DNA of 64,000 nucleotides from CAWCPR01 sp963797475 (GCA_963797475.1 CAWCPR010000003.1:186001-250000), one strand, 5' to 3'; shown: positions 1 through 9,782, counted from the stretch's first letter. Made by a program: numbers and translations. The notes: generated from the letters alone by a model not told the origin.

Positions 1-958
1 GTGCTGGTCAGTATGCCGGTGGCGCTGCTGGAAGCCTGAGGCGTGATCGTGCTGGCCAGGGTTTCGCTGTAGCCGCTGGTTAAAGCCACCTCAGCCGTGA
101 GCGGGTTGCCGCTGAAAATATCCGGCAGCGCCAACGACACATCGCCGGCCAACAAAATGCCGCTGCTGAGATTGTTTTCTGTCGTCGTCGAATATACAAA
201 GCTGGTGGAGGGGCTGACAAAGCCGTCGCTGGTGTTGTCTCTGAGGAAGATCGGCACCGGATTTTCATTATAGACATAGGGACTGAAAAGCTGCGGGGTG
301 TCCGGGTCCGCCCAGGGTGTGCAGGATGGGCAAGTGTCCTGAGTCAGCTCGAATGGGTCTGTCATCCCGTCGCCGTCATAGTCGGCGGTGTTGGGGTCGC
401 TCCACACACGGGTGAACGCATTGACATTGTAGGCGAAGAGCCAGCCGCCGCTCAAGGCAGTCCGGTCTTCGTCGGCGCGGGCTGCTTCAACAATGTCGGG
501 CAGGCCGTCTCCATCGGAATCGGCATTGGCCGGGTTGGTTCCCAGGCGCAGTTCTTCGTTGTCAAGAATCCCATCGCCATCGGTGTCTTTCAGCATGGGA
601 TCCAGTTCCTCGCCCCCTTCCTCGACCGTCAGAGCGCGCATATCCAATTCATATTGGTCGGAGAGATTGTCGCCATCCACATCCCAGGTCGTGTTGTCCG
701 GATCGGTGCCCCCCGCCCCCAGAGGCAGCAAGCCGTCGCCGTCGGCGTCCGGGAAACTTAGCTGGCCGTTGCTCCAACTGGTTACATCTACGAATCCATC
801 TAAAGTGGCGGGATAGATGTCGAAAACCAGGGAGGAACCAATTTCGGTCGAACTGGTTCCGTTCACATATTTGTCCTTACAGCCAGCTATAATCCAGCAA
901 GACTCGCCCAACAGATCGTAGGCCACGTCGAGATAGAAAACGGTCGAACTCGTTAACG
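1..958 (-). CDS. C-terminal part of giant calcium-repeat surface protein (frameshifted, partial)
   Basis: An open minus-strand frame runs from about 958 to the left edge without a stop, so the 3' end lies outside the window. The translation is rich in Asp/Gly motifs of the DxDxDG type (for example DADGDG, DTDGDGILDNEE, DSDGDGLPD, DYDGDGMTD), which in thrombospondin type 3-like repeats bind calcium outside the cell. A Thr/Ser-rich beta-type segment follows. A GTG at 866, with AAGGA overlapping the upstream stop, could be read as a separate start. However, the frame stays open upstream through protein-like sequence (VFYLDVAYDLLGESCW) until it meets the frame of the preceding 1411-codon gene near 957-962. 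I therefore think this is the same gene after a one-base frameshift. If the break is real, the GTG could still allow coupled translation. Confidence 0.75.
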
Positions 959-3900
959 CCGGCCGAGAGTGTCGTTTCAAAGGAGACAGTGTCCGTCATC
1001 GTTCCTATAGACCGGGTTGTACCGCCGCCAACTCCGACCAAAACCCAATCGTTTGCCCGATCGCCATGCGTGGTGGAAAGGCCGGCCTGATACGCGTCCA
1101 GTGAGTCCATGTCGTATTTGAAGCTGTTAGAGCGGAATTGATCCAAGCTCAAGTCTAATTGGCTGGATTGGGTGATTACTGTCGTAATCGGCATGGAATA
1201 TATCATCTTATTCCCGGCTTGGATGCCGGCATCCGGATTTGCCAATGCGGTCGCCATGCCCCCCGTTTCCACGTCCAACTTCCCAGACATGGTAAATCCA
1301 TACAAAAGGTCGGCTATAAAATCCGTTAGCTTTCCAAGAATGGAGAAATTTATACCCAGCGCTAATAGGATAAGGTCGATGACGGTTGCAATAGCCAACA
1401 ATAAGGCCCCAATCCCGGTCAAGTTGATGAGAAAGATTATCAGAGCCACGATAATGGCGGCAATTGTTTGGGCTAATTCGGTGCTAAAAGCGATTGTCCC
1501 GACCTTAACCTGACCGCTGATTACCAATGTCAGGAAAATTGCGACAGCCAGGGTAAAGCTGATGATCAGGCCCAGGACGTTATATTCGATCGAGGGGGCG
1601 CCTTCGAAGGCGAACACCATCTCCACTGCTTCGGCCGTATCTGCCGCATCCCCGATTTCTACCAGGGTTCTGACCTGGTTGACCATGCTATAGATCTGTT
1701 TAACGACGATAAGTGCAAAGGCAATCGTCCCTATTGCTACACTCCCGGCGATACGCCAGCCGGTGCCAGCGTTATTGTGGGCGACATACTTGCGATAGAG
1801 GTAATACCCGGCCACAATAAGGAGGGTAAAGGTAGTTAGTATCATCAAGCTGAGGCCAAATGTATTAAACGACCGCAAACTGGCGAAAAAATTAGCAACC
1901 GTATCCGCAAATTTAAGGCTGAAACGCTCAAGAACGTTGATGTCTTCATCGAGTTCCTCAACAGCCCCCCTGACAATTCGCTCGACTGCGCTGTTGCCGC
2001 CAAAATAAAAAGAGACAACTTTTCTGACGCCGGTGCCGACGATCGAACTAAATTTAAGTTGTAACGGCACATCGGCTGTCTCATAATCCTTAATCACAAC
2101 ACGATCATTAATCTTTACAATGTTGGTCTCCCCGCTGTTCATGCCAAAATAAAGTAACTTAGACATGGCCACATCTGTGGGGACGTCATCGGAGCCGCTC
2201 ATATAACCGGGTAACAAATTGTCTAGATTGTTCCAGTAGGCATTGATATCGGCGGCATACCAATCATCGTCGCTGGAGTAAGCGAAAGGCGCCCACTTCA
2301 TGCCGTTTTCCTGTTCGAGCGGGACAATATTATCGCCGCTCGTTGCCACGTCAACGGTTAAAATTTTATCCGACCAGGACAGATTATCACTGCTCAAACT
2401 CACGACGCGGTAGTTGTGTTCCCAGGCAAACATCACGGTGGGGGTAATGGGATCCGTTACCGAGGTTACGCCGGTGAAGTGATTATCGAGGATGGCTTTC
2501 GTTTCCGTAATAACAGATGCCATCATGGCTGTTTCAACCGCTTCGTAGCTGTTCGTTTCAACGCCTAAAATATTCGGCAAACCCCAACGTTCTACACTAG
2601 GAACGCCGCTGTTTGTCGTATGGTTGAAGCGGGTGTAGATGTCGGCGACGGTCAGGTCGAGTTGGCCATTGCCGCTCACACAATTGTCATTCGCGTCCAA
2701 CACTTCACAGTCTGCGCCGGCCAAAAAGGTGCGATCCAGTCCATAGGCCATCTGATACAGTGTGTTCATGTAAAGCGGCCCGTCAGATTTCTCGACTGCC
2801 GGGTCTTCATAGATAATGGCCATATTCGTGCCGCGCTCTTCACTCACTTCCATACCGGTCAAATACCATTCATCGTCATAATCGTGGATTACCTGTAAGT
2901 CATTGTATGCGCTGTACGTGTCGCAGATACCGTTCTTGTAGGTGTCACAGACGTCAACCAGCGCTTGCACCAGCCAAACCAGACGTACGGATTGGGCGTT
3001 GCCCCAGGAGCTGTTGGCTCGATAATACATGGCCCCGTGAAAGGCCACGTTTCTAGCCCCGGTATTGTCCGTTACCAACTGCACCGGCACATATGCGATT
3101 TTGGTATCGGCCGTTGCGGTCACCACTGAAATGCCAAACATATCGAGCGTATCCTGGTCCGGTAAGTTGTTGGGCGTCCCGGTCATTTCAATCTCCAACA
3201 TCGGCACCAGGCGCACGTCGCCCAGGTCACTGGGCCATGGATCGATAGGATTGTCAACTGTGTTCTGGACGTCGTAGAAGGTAGCGCCGTCGGCATCCTG
3301 CATCTGTCCCTGCTGGTCGCCAGTCGCCCAATCCAGGACATTGTTGGTATACCAAAGGTGCTTAGGGTTGGTCGGGCTTAATTGGAACTCGACCTTGGTA
3401 ATCAACCCCTCACCCAGGTCGTTCACGATAAGCTGAAAGGGATTGTCGCCGGCGAAGACGTTCGTGTCTTTGGTTGTGCCGTACGGGGAAAGGTCCAGGT
3501 CGTCTGGCACACCGTCGCCATCGTTGTCATCATCCCACAGGTCGGGGATGCCGTCGCCATCGGTGTCGTCCGGCAACCCATCGCCATTTTTATCCGAATA
3601 CCACTCGGCGCCGTCGCCCAAGCCGTCACGGTTGGTGTCTTGATGTAGTGGATTGGTATACCAGGTGACGTTGCTGCCGTTATCCAGCACGAACCCTTTG
3701 ACTTCCAAACCATCATCTACGCCGTCCAAGTCCGTGTCGGCCGCGCCGGGAAGGGTGCCAATCAAACATTCTTCCAGGTTGGTCAGCAAATCACCATCAT
3801 CATCATTGCCGGGGTCGGTTTCACAAGAACTGTCGAAGTAGGTACTGCTGCTGGTGACGGTAGTCATACTTCCGGCGTTATTCGCACTGTCGCCGGCCTG

Positions 3901-5112
3901 CACGGCCCGTTCCGTTTCCTGGCGGGTTTTAGCCACATCCAGTGGGTTGGAATGCGGGTCAAAGCCCGGGTTGTCGAGCGCCGATTGCCAGGCATCGGCT
4001 GTTTCGGCGTTGGCTTGTTGAGCATCCTGGGCAGCCTGCTGTTCAAACTGCTTTTGGCCGTATGCCGCAACATGCATGCTGTTTAAAAATGGAGAAGCCA
4101 ACATGGAGAAGGACACACTCACAGCGATCGCAGCATAAACCAGCCGGGATCCGCTGCGCCGCACGATCATCAACATCACGAAGATGACTACAATAGCCGC
4201 CAGGACGGCAAGCACAGTGTTGAAGGAATTAACACCTGCCAGTGCTTTCGTGCTCTGGGTTATCGCCTGGTTCAATTTCGTCGCCGCCGGGTTGTCCAAG
4301 GGGATGAAGATTGTTGCCGGTGGGGTGGCAAATTGGGAAAAGGTGACTGCGATATGCGCCGAACTGGACGCATCGCCCTTGCCATAAGCGCCTCCGGGAA
4401 ATTCCAGGTCGAATTCCTGGCTAACCGGCAGCCCATCTTCTCCCACCCACAATTCGCCCCTGCCGGTCATACCGGCGTATACCTTGGGCAGGTCCACCTT
4501 TACTCCCACAGGCAGCTCACCGCGCGCCGTCATTTGTTTGTTGAGGAGGTCGCGCATATAGGCGGCAAACTGCGGGCCATCAATATCGAAAGTAAACCGG
4601 GTGATGGTCAACTCGCCCAGCGCGGTGGACATCGTTTCCGGAGCATTCCGGACAACATTGTTAGCCGCACTTAAGAAAGCCAGGAAATCGCCGCCGGGGG
4701 CCATGAGTTGGGAAAAATCATCCACTTCTTGCCAGGATCCGCCGCCCTGGCGCGCCATGGCGCGCCCATCAGCGATCTTGATTTGGGTTCCCGTCTCCGG
4801 CAAAAGAACGCTTCCACCCCCCTTCCACAACGTCAGTTCCATGGACCCGGCCGGTAAGTCAGTGTGTCCTTCCAGGTGAACGCTCGATTTTTGGGTCGAA
4901 GGGCCGAAGATATGGACTGCGCCGTGAGTGCTTGTGGTCTGCGTTAAATCGGCAATGAATGAGTAATCGCCGGACTGGCGCACGTGTTCCCAGACGGTCT
5001 GCAGGTCTTGTGCATCCGGTTCATTGGCCCCTGTCGGCCGAGGTAAGAGAGCTAATACTAAAAGCAGACCGAACAGAGGAATAAAACGAAAGATACGGCG
5101 CGGCTTTCTCAT
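877..5112 (-). CDS. Giant membrane-anchored protein with TSP3-like calcium repeats
   Basis: The annotated frame is 1411 aa from the ATG at 5112, chosen because GGAGGG stands 8 nt upstream; a TTG five codons earlier overlaps that ribosome site. A signal peptide (basic start, then a Leu-rich core around residues 12-25) is followed by about 260 aa of soluble sequence. Two membrane segments come next (about 300-317 and 324-342), then a run of DxDxDG calcium-type repeats (about 435-540). A long domain of unknown kind follows, and then four or more membrane segments (about 1087-1255). The function is unknown; surface attachment or a large envelope assembly is inference. The reading frame ends at 877 with an atypical tail (DRFLSRRGLRSV). 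The natural continuation lies in another frame and carries more DxDxDG repeats, so the true product is probably over 1,700 aa. Confidence 0.8.
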   Translation of the reverse strand: MRKPRRIFRFIPLFGLLLVLALLPRPTGANEPDAQDLQTVWEHVRQSGDYSFIADLTQTTSTHGAVHIFGPSTQKSSVHLEGHTDLPAGSMELTLWKGGGSVLLPETGTQIKIADGRAMARQGGGSWQEVDDFSQLMAPGGDFLAFLSAANNVVRNAPETMSTALGELTITRFTFDIDGPQFAAYMRDLLNKQMTARGELPVGVKVDLPKVYAGMTGRGELWVGEDGLPVSQEFDLEFPGGAYGKGDASSSAHIAVTFSQFATPPATIFIPLDNPAATKLNQAITQSTKALAGVNSFNTVLAVLAAIVVIFVMLMIVRRSGSRLVYAAIAVSVSFSMLASPFLNSMHVAAYGQKQFEQQAAQDAQQANAETADAWQSALDNPGFDPHSNPLDVAKTRQETERAVQAGDSANNAGSMTTVTSSSTYFDSSCETDPGNDDDGDLLTNLEECLIGTLPGAADTDLDGVDDGLEVKGFVLDNGSNVTWYTNPLHQDTNRDGLGDGAEWYSDKNGDGLPDDTDGDGIPDLWDDDNDGDGVPDDLDLSPYGTTKDTNVFAGDNPFQLIVNDLGEGLITKVEFQLSPTNPKHLWYTNNVLDWATGDQQGQMQDADGATFYDVQNTVDNPIDPWPSDLGDVRLVPMLEIEMTGTPNNLPDQDTLDMFGISVVTATADTKIAYVPVQLVTDNTGARNVAFHGAMYYRANSSWGNAQSVRLVWLVQALVDVCDTYKNGICDTYSAYNDLQVIHDYDDEWYLTGMEVSEERGTNMAIIYEDPAVEKSDGPLYMNTLYQMAYGLDRTFLAGADCEVLDANDNCVSGNGQLDLTVADIYTRFNHTTNSGVPSVERWGLPNILGVETNSYEAVETAMMASVITETKAILDNHFTGVTSVTDPITPTVMFAWEHNYRVVSLSSDNLSWSDKILTVDVATSGDNIVPLEQENGMKWAPFAYSSDDDWYAADINAYWNNLDNLLPGYMSGSDDVPTDVAMSKLLYFGMNSGETNIVKINDRVVIKDYETADVPLQLKFSSIVGTGVRKVVSFYFGGNSAVERIVRGAVEELDEDINVLERFSLKFADTVANFFASLRSFNTFGLSLMILTTFTLLIVAGYYLYRKYVAHNNAGTGWRIAGSVAIGTIAFALIVVKQIYSMVNQVRTLVEIGDAADTAEAVEMVFAFEGAPSIEYNVLGLIISFTLAVAIFLTLVISGQVKVGTIAFSTELAQTIAAIIVALIIFLINLTGIGALLLAIATVIDLILLALGINFSILGKLTDFIADLLYGFTMSGKLDVETGGMATALANPDAGIQAGNKMIYSMPITTVITQSSQLDLSLDQFRSNSFKYDMDSLDAYQAGLSTTHGDRANDWVLVGVGGGTTRSIGTMTDTVSFETTLSAGVNEFDRFLSRRGLRSVGRVLLDYSWL

Positions 5113-5151
5113 GCTAAGACCCTCCAATAAGAGCGTATTCCGGATCTATTT

Positions 5152-5364
5152 TCAGTGACTTTTATTCGTTATATGGGGACAATTCGTTGTTGATTCCTGG
5201 CTTAAATCCCCGCTCATTATGTGCAGCAAATGGAGTAATAGTTCTGTCTGCGAAGCAAAATGAAGAATTTCACCGGTGTGAGCGTTCTCCAACGTAGCCC
5301 GCCACGTCGAATGGCCTTTCCTACGCTGCATGCGCAGCAAGTAAGCCCGGTAATCATCCTTCAT
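5152..5364 (-). CDS. Small conserved hypothetical protein (70 aa)
   Basis: A 70-aa protein with the pattern YLLRMQR..STWRATLENAHTGE.LHFASQTELLLHLL. This resembles the very common short Chloroflexi proteins of the form 'RLW..G..WRASLEDP.TGER..F..LE.L..FL'. No signal peptide or membrane segment is seen. It lies directly upstream of the giant surface protein on the same strand, 39 bp from its start, so the two may share a transcript. The ribosome site is weak. In other genomes such proteins often sit beside SARP-type regulators, as here. The role is unknown; recognition rests on the sequence pattern only. Confidence 0.6.
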   Translation of the reverse strand: MKDDYRAYLLRMQRRKGHSTWRATLENAHTGEILHFASQTELLLHLLHIMSGDLSQESTTNCPHITNKSH

Positions 5365-5458
5365 TCATTCAGTCTACTCATTAAACGCCACACGAACGCC
5401 ACACGAACCGAATTTGCCAATAATCGTTTTGGAGCTAACGTATCCAAATTTCATGTGC

Positions 5459-5472
5459 TACAATTAATTGTA
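5459..5472. promoter_or_regulatory. Perfect 14-bp palindrome upstream of the SARP-type regulator
   Basis: TACAATTAATTGTA is its own reverse complement and lies 55 bp before the regulator's ATG. Its left half forms an extended -10-like TGC-TACAAT, but no good -35 is seen at the proper distance. It may be an autoregulatory operator. Confidence 0.3.
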
Positions 5473-5526
5473 CGAAAGGAGCGCGCGCGCCAAACACTTG
5501 AAAAATAATATGTATAGGGTTTTTGA

Positions 5527-8500
5527 ATGCCACGCCTGTTCAAACTCCTCGGCTCACTGGAAATCACGCAGGAATGCCGGCCGTCGCCGGTGGTGAAAAG
5601 CTTCAAAGGGAGCGCACTGCTTTCCTATCTCATCGTCACCAGGCAGGCGCACAGCCGGGAAGCTGTAGCCGACCTGTTGTGGGAAGCCATTTCCACCAGA
5701 CAATCGCTCAAGAATTTACGCTCGTTGCTGCCCAGGATTCGCCAATGGATCCCGGAGCTAGCCATCAGCCGCGAAACCATATCTTTCCAACCCCAGCCGG
5801 ATACCATTGTGGATCTCTTCCAGCATGAAGCAAAGCTGGAAACGAGTGACTGGTCCCAACTAGATCAAGCCTTGCGCCTCTATCAGGGCAATCTATTAGC
5901 CGGCTTTTATATTGATGACGCGCCTCGCTTCAACGAATGGCTGTTTTTAACGCGAGAGCGGCTGCGAATGCGTATGTTGGATGGCTACCAACGCCTATGC
6001 GCAGCCTATGCGGATCAAGGACTGTGGTCGCAGGGGATTGAGACCGCCCGCCGTTGGCTGGCGATTGACGAACTGGATGAAGCTGCTTTGCGGAAATTGT
6101 TAAGCTTTTTAGCTGCTAGTGGTCAGGCAGGGGCTGCTTTGCAGCAATACAACTACTCAAAGCAGCGGCTGTGGGAAGCGCTGGGAGTCGAACCGGAACC
6201 GGAGACGATTGAGCTGGTCCATAATCTGGAAGATATTCAAGCACATAAAACGGACCGCCTGATCTGGGATTTTGCCCAGGTACCAACGACCAACCTGCCG
6301 GAATTGGGGGTACTGGCTGAGCCGGGTGCTTTGCCACCAAATACCTGTTTGCCTTACCGGCGCAATGAGGATTTTACCGGCCGCCAAGACACGCTTCTTC
6401 AACTGGCAAAACTGCTGTTACCCAGGCCGGATACGGCTGGAGAAGTAAAAGGTGCGGTCGCGATCACCGGGATGGGTGGGCTGGGTAAGACCCAGTTGGC
6501 GGTGGAATTTGCTTATCGTTACGGCCGGTATTATCCCGGCGGCGTCTATTGGATTAGCTTTGCTGAAGCGCAAAATGTGGCCGAAGAAGTGGCTGCCATT
6601 GGCGGAGAACGCGGAATGGGTCTTTTCCAGGAGGCGGAGCGGCTGACCCTCGCAGATCAGGTAGGACGGGTGCAAAGAGCCTGGCAAGAGCCGCTGCCGC
6701 GCTTGCTCATCTTTGATAACTGTGAGGAAGAAGACTTGCTAACGGAATGGCTGCCGGTTACAGGCGGATGCCGGGTGCTGATTACCTGCCGGCGGGGAAA
6801 CTGGTCGCGTGAACACCAAATAACGACGTTATCTCTATCCGTTCTGTCGCCTGCGGAAAGTGTATCGTTCTTACAACAACTCGTCCCCAGGGTGACCGAT
6901 CAGGAAGCGGCAGAAATCGCGGCTGAAATGGGCCATTTGCCATTAGCTTTGCATCTGGCCGGCAGTTTTTTGCGCCGTTATCCACAGGTGAGCGCCGTCC
7001 AGTACCTGGCTCAATTAAGAAGCAAAAAATTATTACAACATCCCTCTTTACAAGGCCGCGGCATCACCCATTCCCCCACCGGCCACGAACTCGAGGTAGC
7101 CCGTACCTTTTCTGTCAATTTAAAGCAATTGGATCCCAGCATGGAAACCGATGCAGTAGCCCGCCAAATCCTCGCCCGCGCGGCCTGTTTTGCTCCCGGC
7201 AAGCCAGTAGCCAGGAATTTGTTGCTGTCTACCGTGCAAGCGAACTCGGAAGAACTGCTGGCAAATTTACTGGCCGAAGACGGACTTGCCAGGCTGGTCG
7301 CTTTGGGATTTCTAAAGATGGAAAGCGACGGATTTGTGGTCATGCACCCCTTGTTGGTAGCGTTCACTAAGGATTCTGTTCTGGATAGTGGCGCTCAGGT
7401 TGCTGTTGAACAAGCGATGCTCCTCCACCTTTCCCCCCAGCTCGAAGAGGTGAGATACCTGGGCAAATTGACTTTTTCACTCGATAATTTACGTTTTGTA
7501 ACGGATACTGCCTTGAAACTGTCGAGTGAACAGGCGCCTCGTCTGGCTGCTGCGCTAGGACGCCATTTGCGTGAAATCGGAGAATTTAAAAGCGCACAAT
7601 TGGTCCTCGAAAAAGCTATCGCTGCAGCGGAAAAGGTTGGGGATATTGGTACCCTGGGACGGGCAGGTGTGTTATTAAGCAGAGCGCTGGAAAGTCAAGG
7701 GATTGATAAAGATGCGCTCCAATATCTAGAGCGTGCTGAGTATTGGCTAAGGATGGCAAACCCGCCCAATCCGGTCTGGTTGGCTGAGGCTTTGCACCGA
7801 AAGGGGTGGGTCTTTTTCCGACTCGGCCAGGCTTCAGCCGCTCAGAAAGCAGCAAATGAAAGCAGGGAATTGGGCGAAGAGGCGCATCATTTGTATACGA
7901 TCGGCAACAGTTACAATTTGCTGGGCGTCATTGCCTACTACTTACTGTCAGACCACGAGTTAGCCAGCCGGTATTTAATACAGGCTTTAGGTTTGTTCAG
8001 GGAAATTGGGGACCGCTTCGCTGAGGGGACAGTCTTGACAAATTTGGGGGAAAATGCGCGGATCCAAGGAAATTATCCGGAAGCTAGGCGTTATTATCAA
8101 GCCTCTGTGGAAACTGCCCAGGAGATTGGAAATCGGACAAGGGAGATGATCTATCTTCTAAACCTGAGTTCTGCTCAGGTTGGCCTTGGGATGTATGACG
8201 TCGCGGCGGTTTCTTTGCTAAAAGTGATTGCCTACGGACCCAAAGATTGGCGAATTCTATCGGAAGCCCATCGATTTTTAGCGGAAGCTTATATCGGGCA
8301 AAGGAATCCAATTCTTGCTTTGGAAGCCGCTCAGATTGCCCTTGCTTATGCCAAATCCTCTAACTATCCATATGATATCGGTCAGGCCTGGCGTTTGTTA
8401 GGCTGTATTGCCCACCAGATGAATGCGCCGGTACCGGCCGAGGCGCAACAAGCCACAACCTATGACGCCCCGGCTTGTTTCGCGGCAGAGTTTAGCGGTT

Positions 8501-8592
8501 TTCTCCGACTTGAAACTGGAACGAAATCGCGCCGTTGTGTTGTGGAATTGGGCGCAATACGAATTATCCTATGGAACCAAATGCGAAGGTGA
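5527..8592 (+). CDS. SARP-family regulator: BTAD / NB-ARC / TPR (AfsR-like)
   Basis: This is a 1021-codon frame with the architecture of large SARP/AfsR-type transcription factors. An N-terminal winged-helix DNA-binding region (about 1-90) is followed by a BTAD helical domain (about 95-235). A STAND-type ATPase comes next, with Walker A GMGGLGKT at 315-322, Walker B LLIFDNC at 393-399 and a GxP-like GHLPLAL at 469-475. A TPR array fills about 690-1010. Such proteins sense an unknown signal and switch on neighbouring genes; the adjacent surface-protein genes are natural candidates (inference). The last about 35 residues no longer look like TPR. Removing one G at 8484-8485 joins the frame to a TPR-like ending that stops at 8692, so the gene is frameshifted near its 3' end. 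Confidence 0.85.
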   Translation: MPRLFKLLGSLEITQECRPSPVVKSFKGSALLSYLIVTRQAHSREAVADLLWEAISTRQSLKNLRSLLPRIRQWIPELAISRETISFQPQPDTIVDLFQHEAKLETSDWSQLDQALRLYQGNLLAGFYIDDAPRFNEWLFLTRERLRMRMLDGYQRLCAAYADQGLWSQGIETARRWLAIDELDEAALRKLLSFLAASGQAGAALQQYNYSKQRLWEALGVEPEPETIELVHNLEDIQAHKTDRLIWDFAQVPTTNLPELGVLAEPGALPPNTCLPYRRNEDFTGRQDTLLQLAKLLLPRPDTAGEVKGAVAITGMGGLGKTQLAVEFAYRYGRYYPGGVYWISFAEAQNVAEEVAAIGGERGMGLFQEAERLTLADQVGRVQRAWQEPLPRLLIFDNCEEEDLLTEWLPVTGGCRVLITCRRGNWSREHQITTLSLSVLSPAESVSFLQQLVPRVTDQEAAEIAAEMGHLPLALHLAGSFLRRYPQVSAVQYLAQLRSKKLLQHPSLQGRGITHSPTGHELEVARTFSVNLKQLDPSMETDAVARQILARAACFAPGKPVARNLLLSTVQANSEELLANLLAEDGLARLVALGFLKMESDGFVVMHPLLVAFTKDSVLDSGAQVAVEQAMLLHLSPQLEEVRYLGKLTFSLDNLRFVTDTALKLSSEQAPRLAAALGRHLREIGEFKSAQLVLEKAIAAAEKVGDIGTLGRAGVLLSRALESQGIDKDALQYLERAEYWLRMANPPNPVWLAEALHRKGWVFFRLGQASAAQKAANESRELGEEAHHLYTIGNSYNLLGVIAYYLLSDHELASRYLIQALGLFREIGDRFAEGTVLTNLGENARIQGNYPEARRYYQASVETAQEIGNRTREMIYLLNLSSAQVGLGMYDVAAVSLLKVIAYGPKDWRILSEAHRFLAEAYIGQRNPILALEAAQIALAYAKSSNYPYDIGQAWRLLGCIAHQMNAPVPAEAQQATTYDAPACFAAEFSGFLRLETGTKSRRCVVELGAIRIILWNQMRR

Positions 8593-8692
8593 GCGCATGT
8601 GGCAGGAAGCACGCGAAATATTTGAGCGGTTAAATCTGAGGTTTTTTATGATCGCGATGAATGCCCAGAGGTTGAGGCAAACCGATGAGTAG
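8486..8692 (+). pseudogene. True C-terminus of the SARP-type regulator in the shifted frame
   Basis: In the frame starting with CAG at 8486 the translation reads QSLAVFSDLKLERNRAVVLW and goes on through QEAREIFERLNLRFF to a stop at 8690-8692. This is a typical closing TPR motif (the common form is 'C F A E S L .. F .. L G .. R E R A'). It fits directly onto ...APACFA of the upstream frame once one G at 8484-8485 is removed. It is not a separate gene: it has no start codon with a ribosome site of its own. Confidence 0.7.
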
Positions 8693-8834
8693 CCATCAAG
8701 AGAATTTCCCAACGCCGTTTGGCAAATTCATAAACAAGGATACAATTTTCCTCGTCCGATTGGACAACCAGTCTCCTGGCCATAAAAAACCCTACAATCC
8801 TGGGGACAAACGAATCAGGTAATTTATTGAACGA

Positions 8835-9782
8835 ATGGCAGAAAAAGGTTTTCGTCGAAATTGGAACAGGCCTGGCTGTGGTATCGTAGTCGGGATAACC
8901 CTGCTTCTGGCCGCGGCGTTCGTTGGAGGGATTTATTGGTTAGCCAGTAATGCGCTTTCCTGCCCTTTTGACAGGTATTATTGCGTAGCGCTGAAGATCA
9001 ACGGCACACCTAGAGTAGGAAATCCGGTGGAATTGGTGGTCAACGTGAGGAGTGCTTCGGTCTCGAATACAGAAGCGGAAATTTCTTTAGATCTGCCACC
9101 AGGAGTCGCAGTAGTCGATGGTGAACCAATCTGGCGTGTAGAGGTGCCCGGAGAAGGAAAATCGGTCAGCGCGGTTTGGCTGGAAGTAACCCAGCCAGGA
9201 GAATGGGCGGTCACTGTATACGCCACCCCGGTTGAAGGTCAATTCGGCAATTCGGAGACGATCTATTTGAGCGGTTCGGAAGGGAAAGGCAAATCGTCTT
9301 TGAATCCTTCGCCGAATCACTGGATATCACCCAATCAGGCGCAGAACTACCCGCTCATTGAACCGGATGAGCGCTACCAGGGGGTACTCGTAATTTCCGA
9401 TAACCCCCGGTTGGACGGAGAGGTGACGATCACCCATATCGTGACCGCCAATGTAGATATCCCCGACGCCGTCATTGGGCTGGATTATCCACCCATGGGT
9501 TTTCAAGTCCAGGACGTGGTCCTCCCTATACCCGTGTCCCGAGAACCCGTGATCAGCATGGGCGATGTCGCCTGGCGCGGGCAGCTCCAGGCGGGGCAGC
9601 CATTGAGCCTCTCGGCGCGCTTTCGGATCACTGAGACCGGCAGCGGTTATGTTTCAGGTTACCTGAATCTGGTCGACCAGACTGCCTCCGGGCAAACACG
9701 CGTCGTGCAATCCTTCACCTCGGCGGCTTACCTGAGCGTCAACGAATACACGGGGACTTACCAGATCATTTCCGTTCCATAG
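8835..9782 (+). CDS. Single-pass membrane protein with extracytoplasmic beta-type domains
   Basis: The 315-aa protein has a short basic cytoplasmic N-terminus, one hydrophobic segment (about 16-38, GIVVGITLLLAAAFVGGIYW) and a large exported part. The exported part contains two similar beta-sandwich-like stretches: one starts near 'GTPRVGNPVELVVNVRS' and ends in 'QPGEWAVTVYATP', the other near 'PRLDGEVTITHIVTANVD' and ends in 'ETGSGYVSGYLNL'. These alternate hydrophobic and polar residues like Ig-like or CARDB-type surface modules. The catalytic role, if any, is unknown. It lies 142 bp after the SARP-type regulator on the same strand and may be its target or partner (inference). Confidence 0.7.
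   Translation: MAEKGFRRNWNRPGCGIVVGITLLLAAAFVGGIYWLASNALSCPFDRYYCVALKINGTPRVGNPVELVVNVRSASVSNTEAEISLDLPPGVAVVDGEPIWRVEVPGEGKSVSAVWLEVTQPGEWAVTVYATPVEGQFGNSETIYLSGSEGKGKSSLNPSPNHWISPNQAQNYPLIEPDERYQGVLVISDNPRLDGEVTITHIVTANVDIPDAVIGLDYPPMGFQVQDVVLPIPVSREPVISMGDVAWRGQLQAGQPLSLSARFRITETGSGYVSGYLNLVDQTASGQTRVVQSFTSAAYLSVNEYTGTYQIISVP

Noticed and set aside
493..816. Repetitive pattern on the plus strand that looks like short tandem repeats or an ORF
   Set aside because: It is the reverse strand of codons for DxDxDG calcium-type repeats; spacing is irregular and there are no identical direct repeats, so it is neither a CRISPR array nor a separate gene.
866..970. Programmed ribosomal frameshifting as an explanation for the split giant gene
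   Set aside because: No slippery heptamer, nearby stem-loop or strong internal ribosome site is seen at the junction; two other genes show the same one-base duplication without any such signal.
3423..3716. Several overlapping ORFs on both strands in the calcium-repeat region
   Set aside because: They are low-complexity shadows of the giant gene, caused by Asp/Gly codon periodicity.
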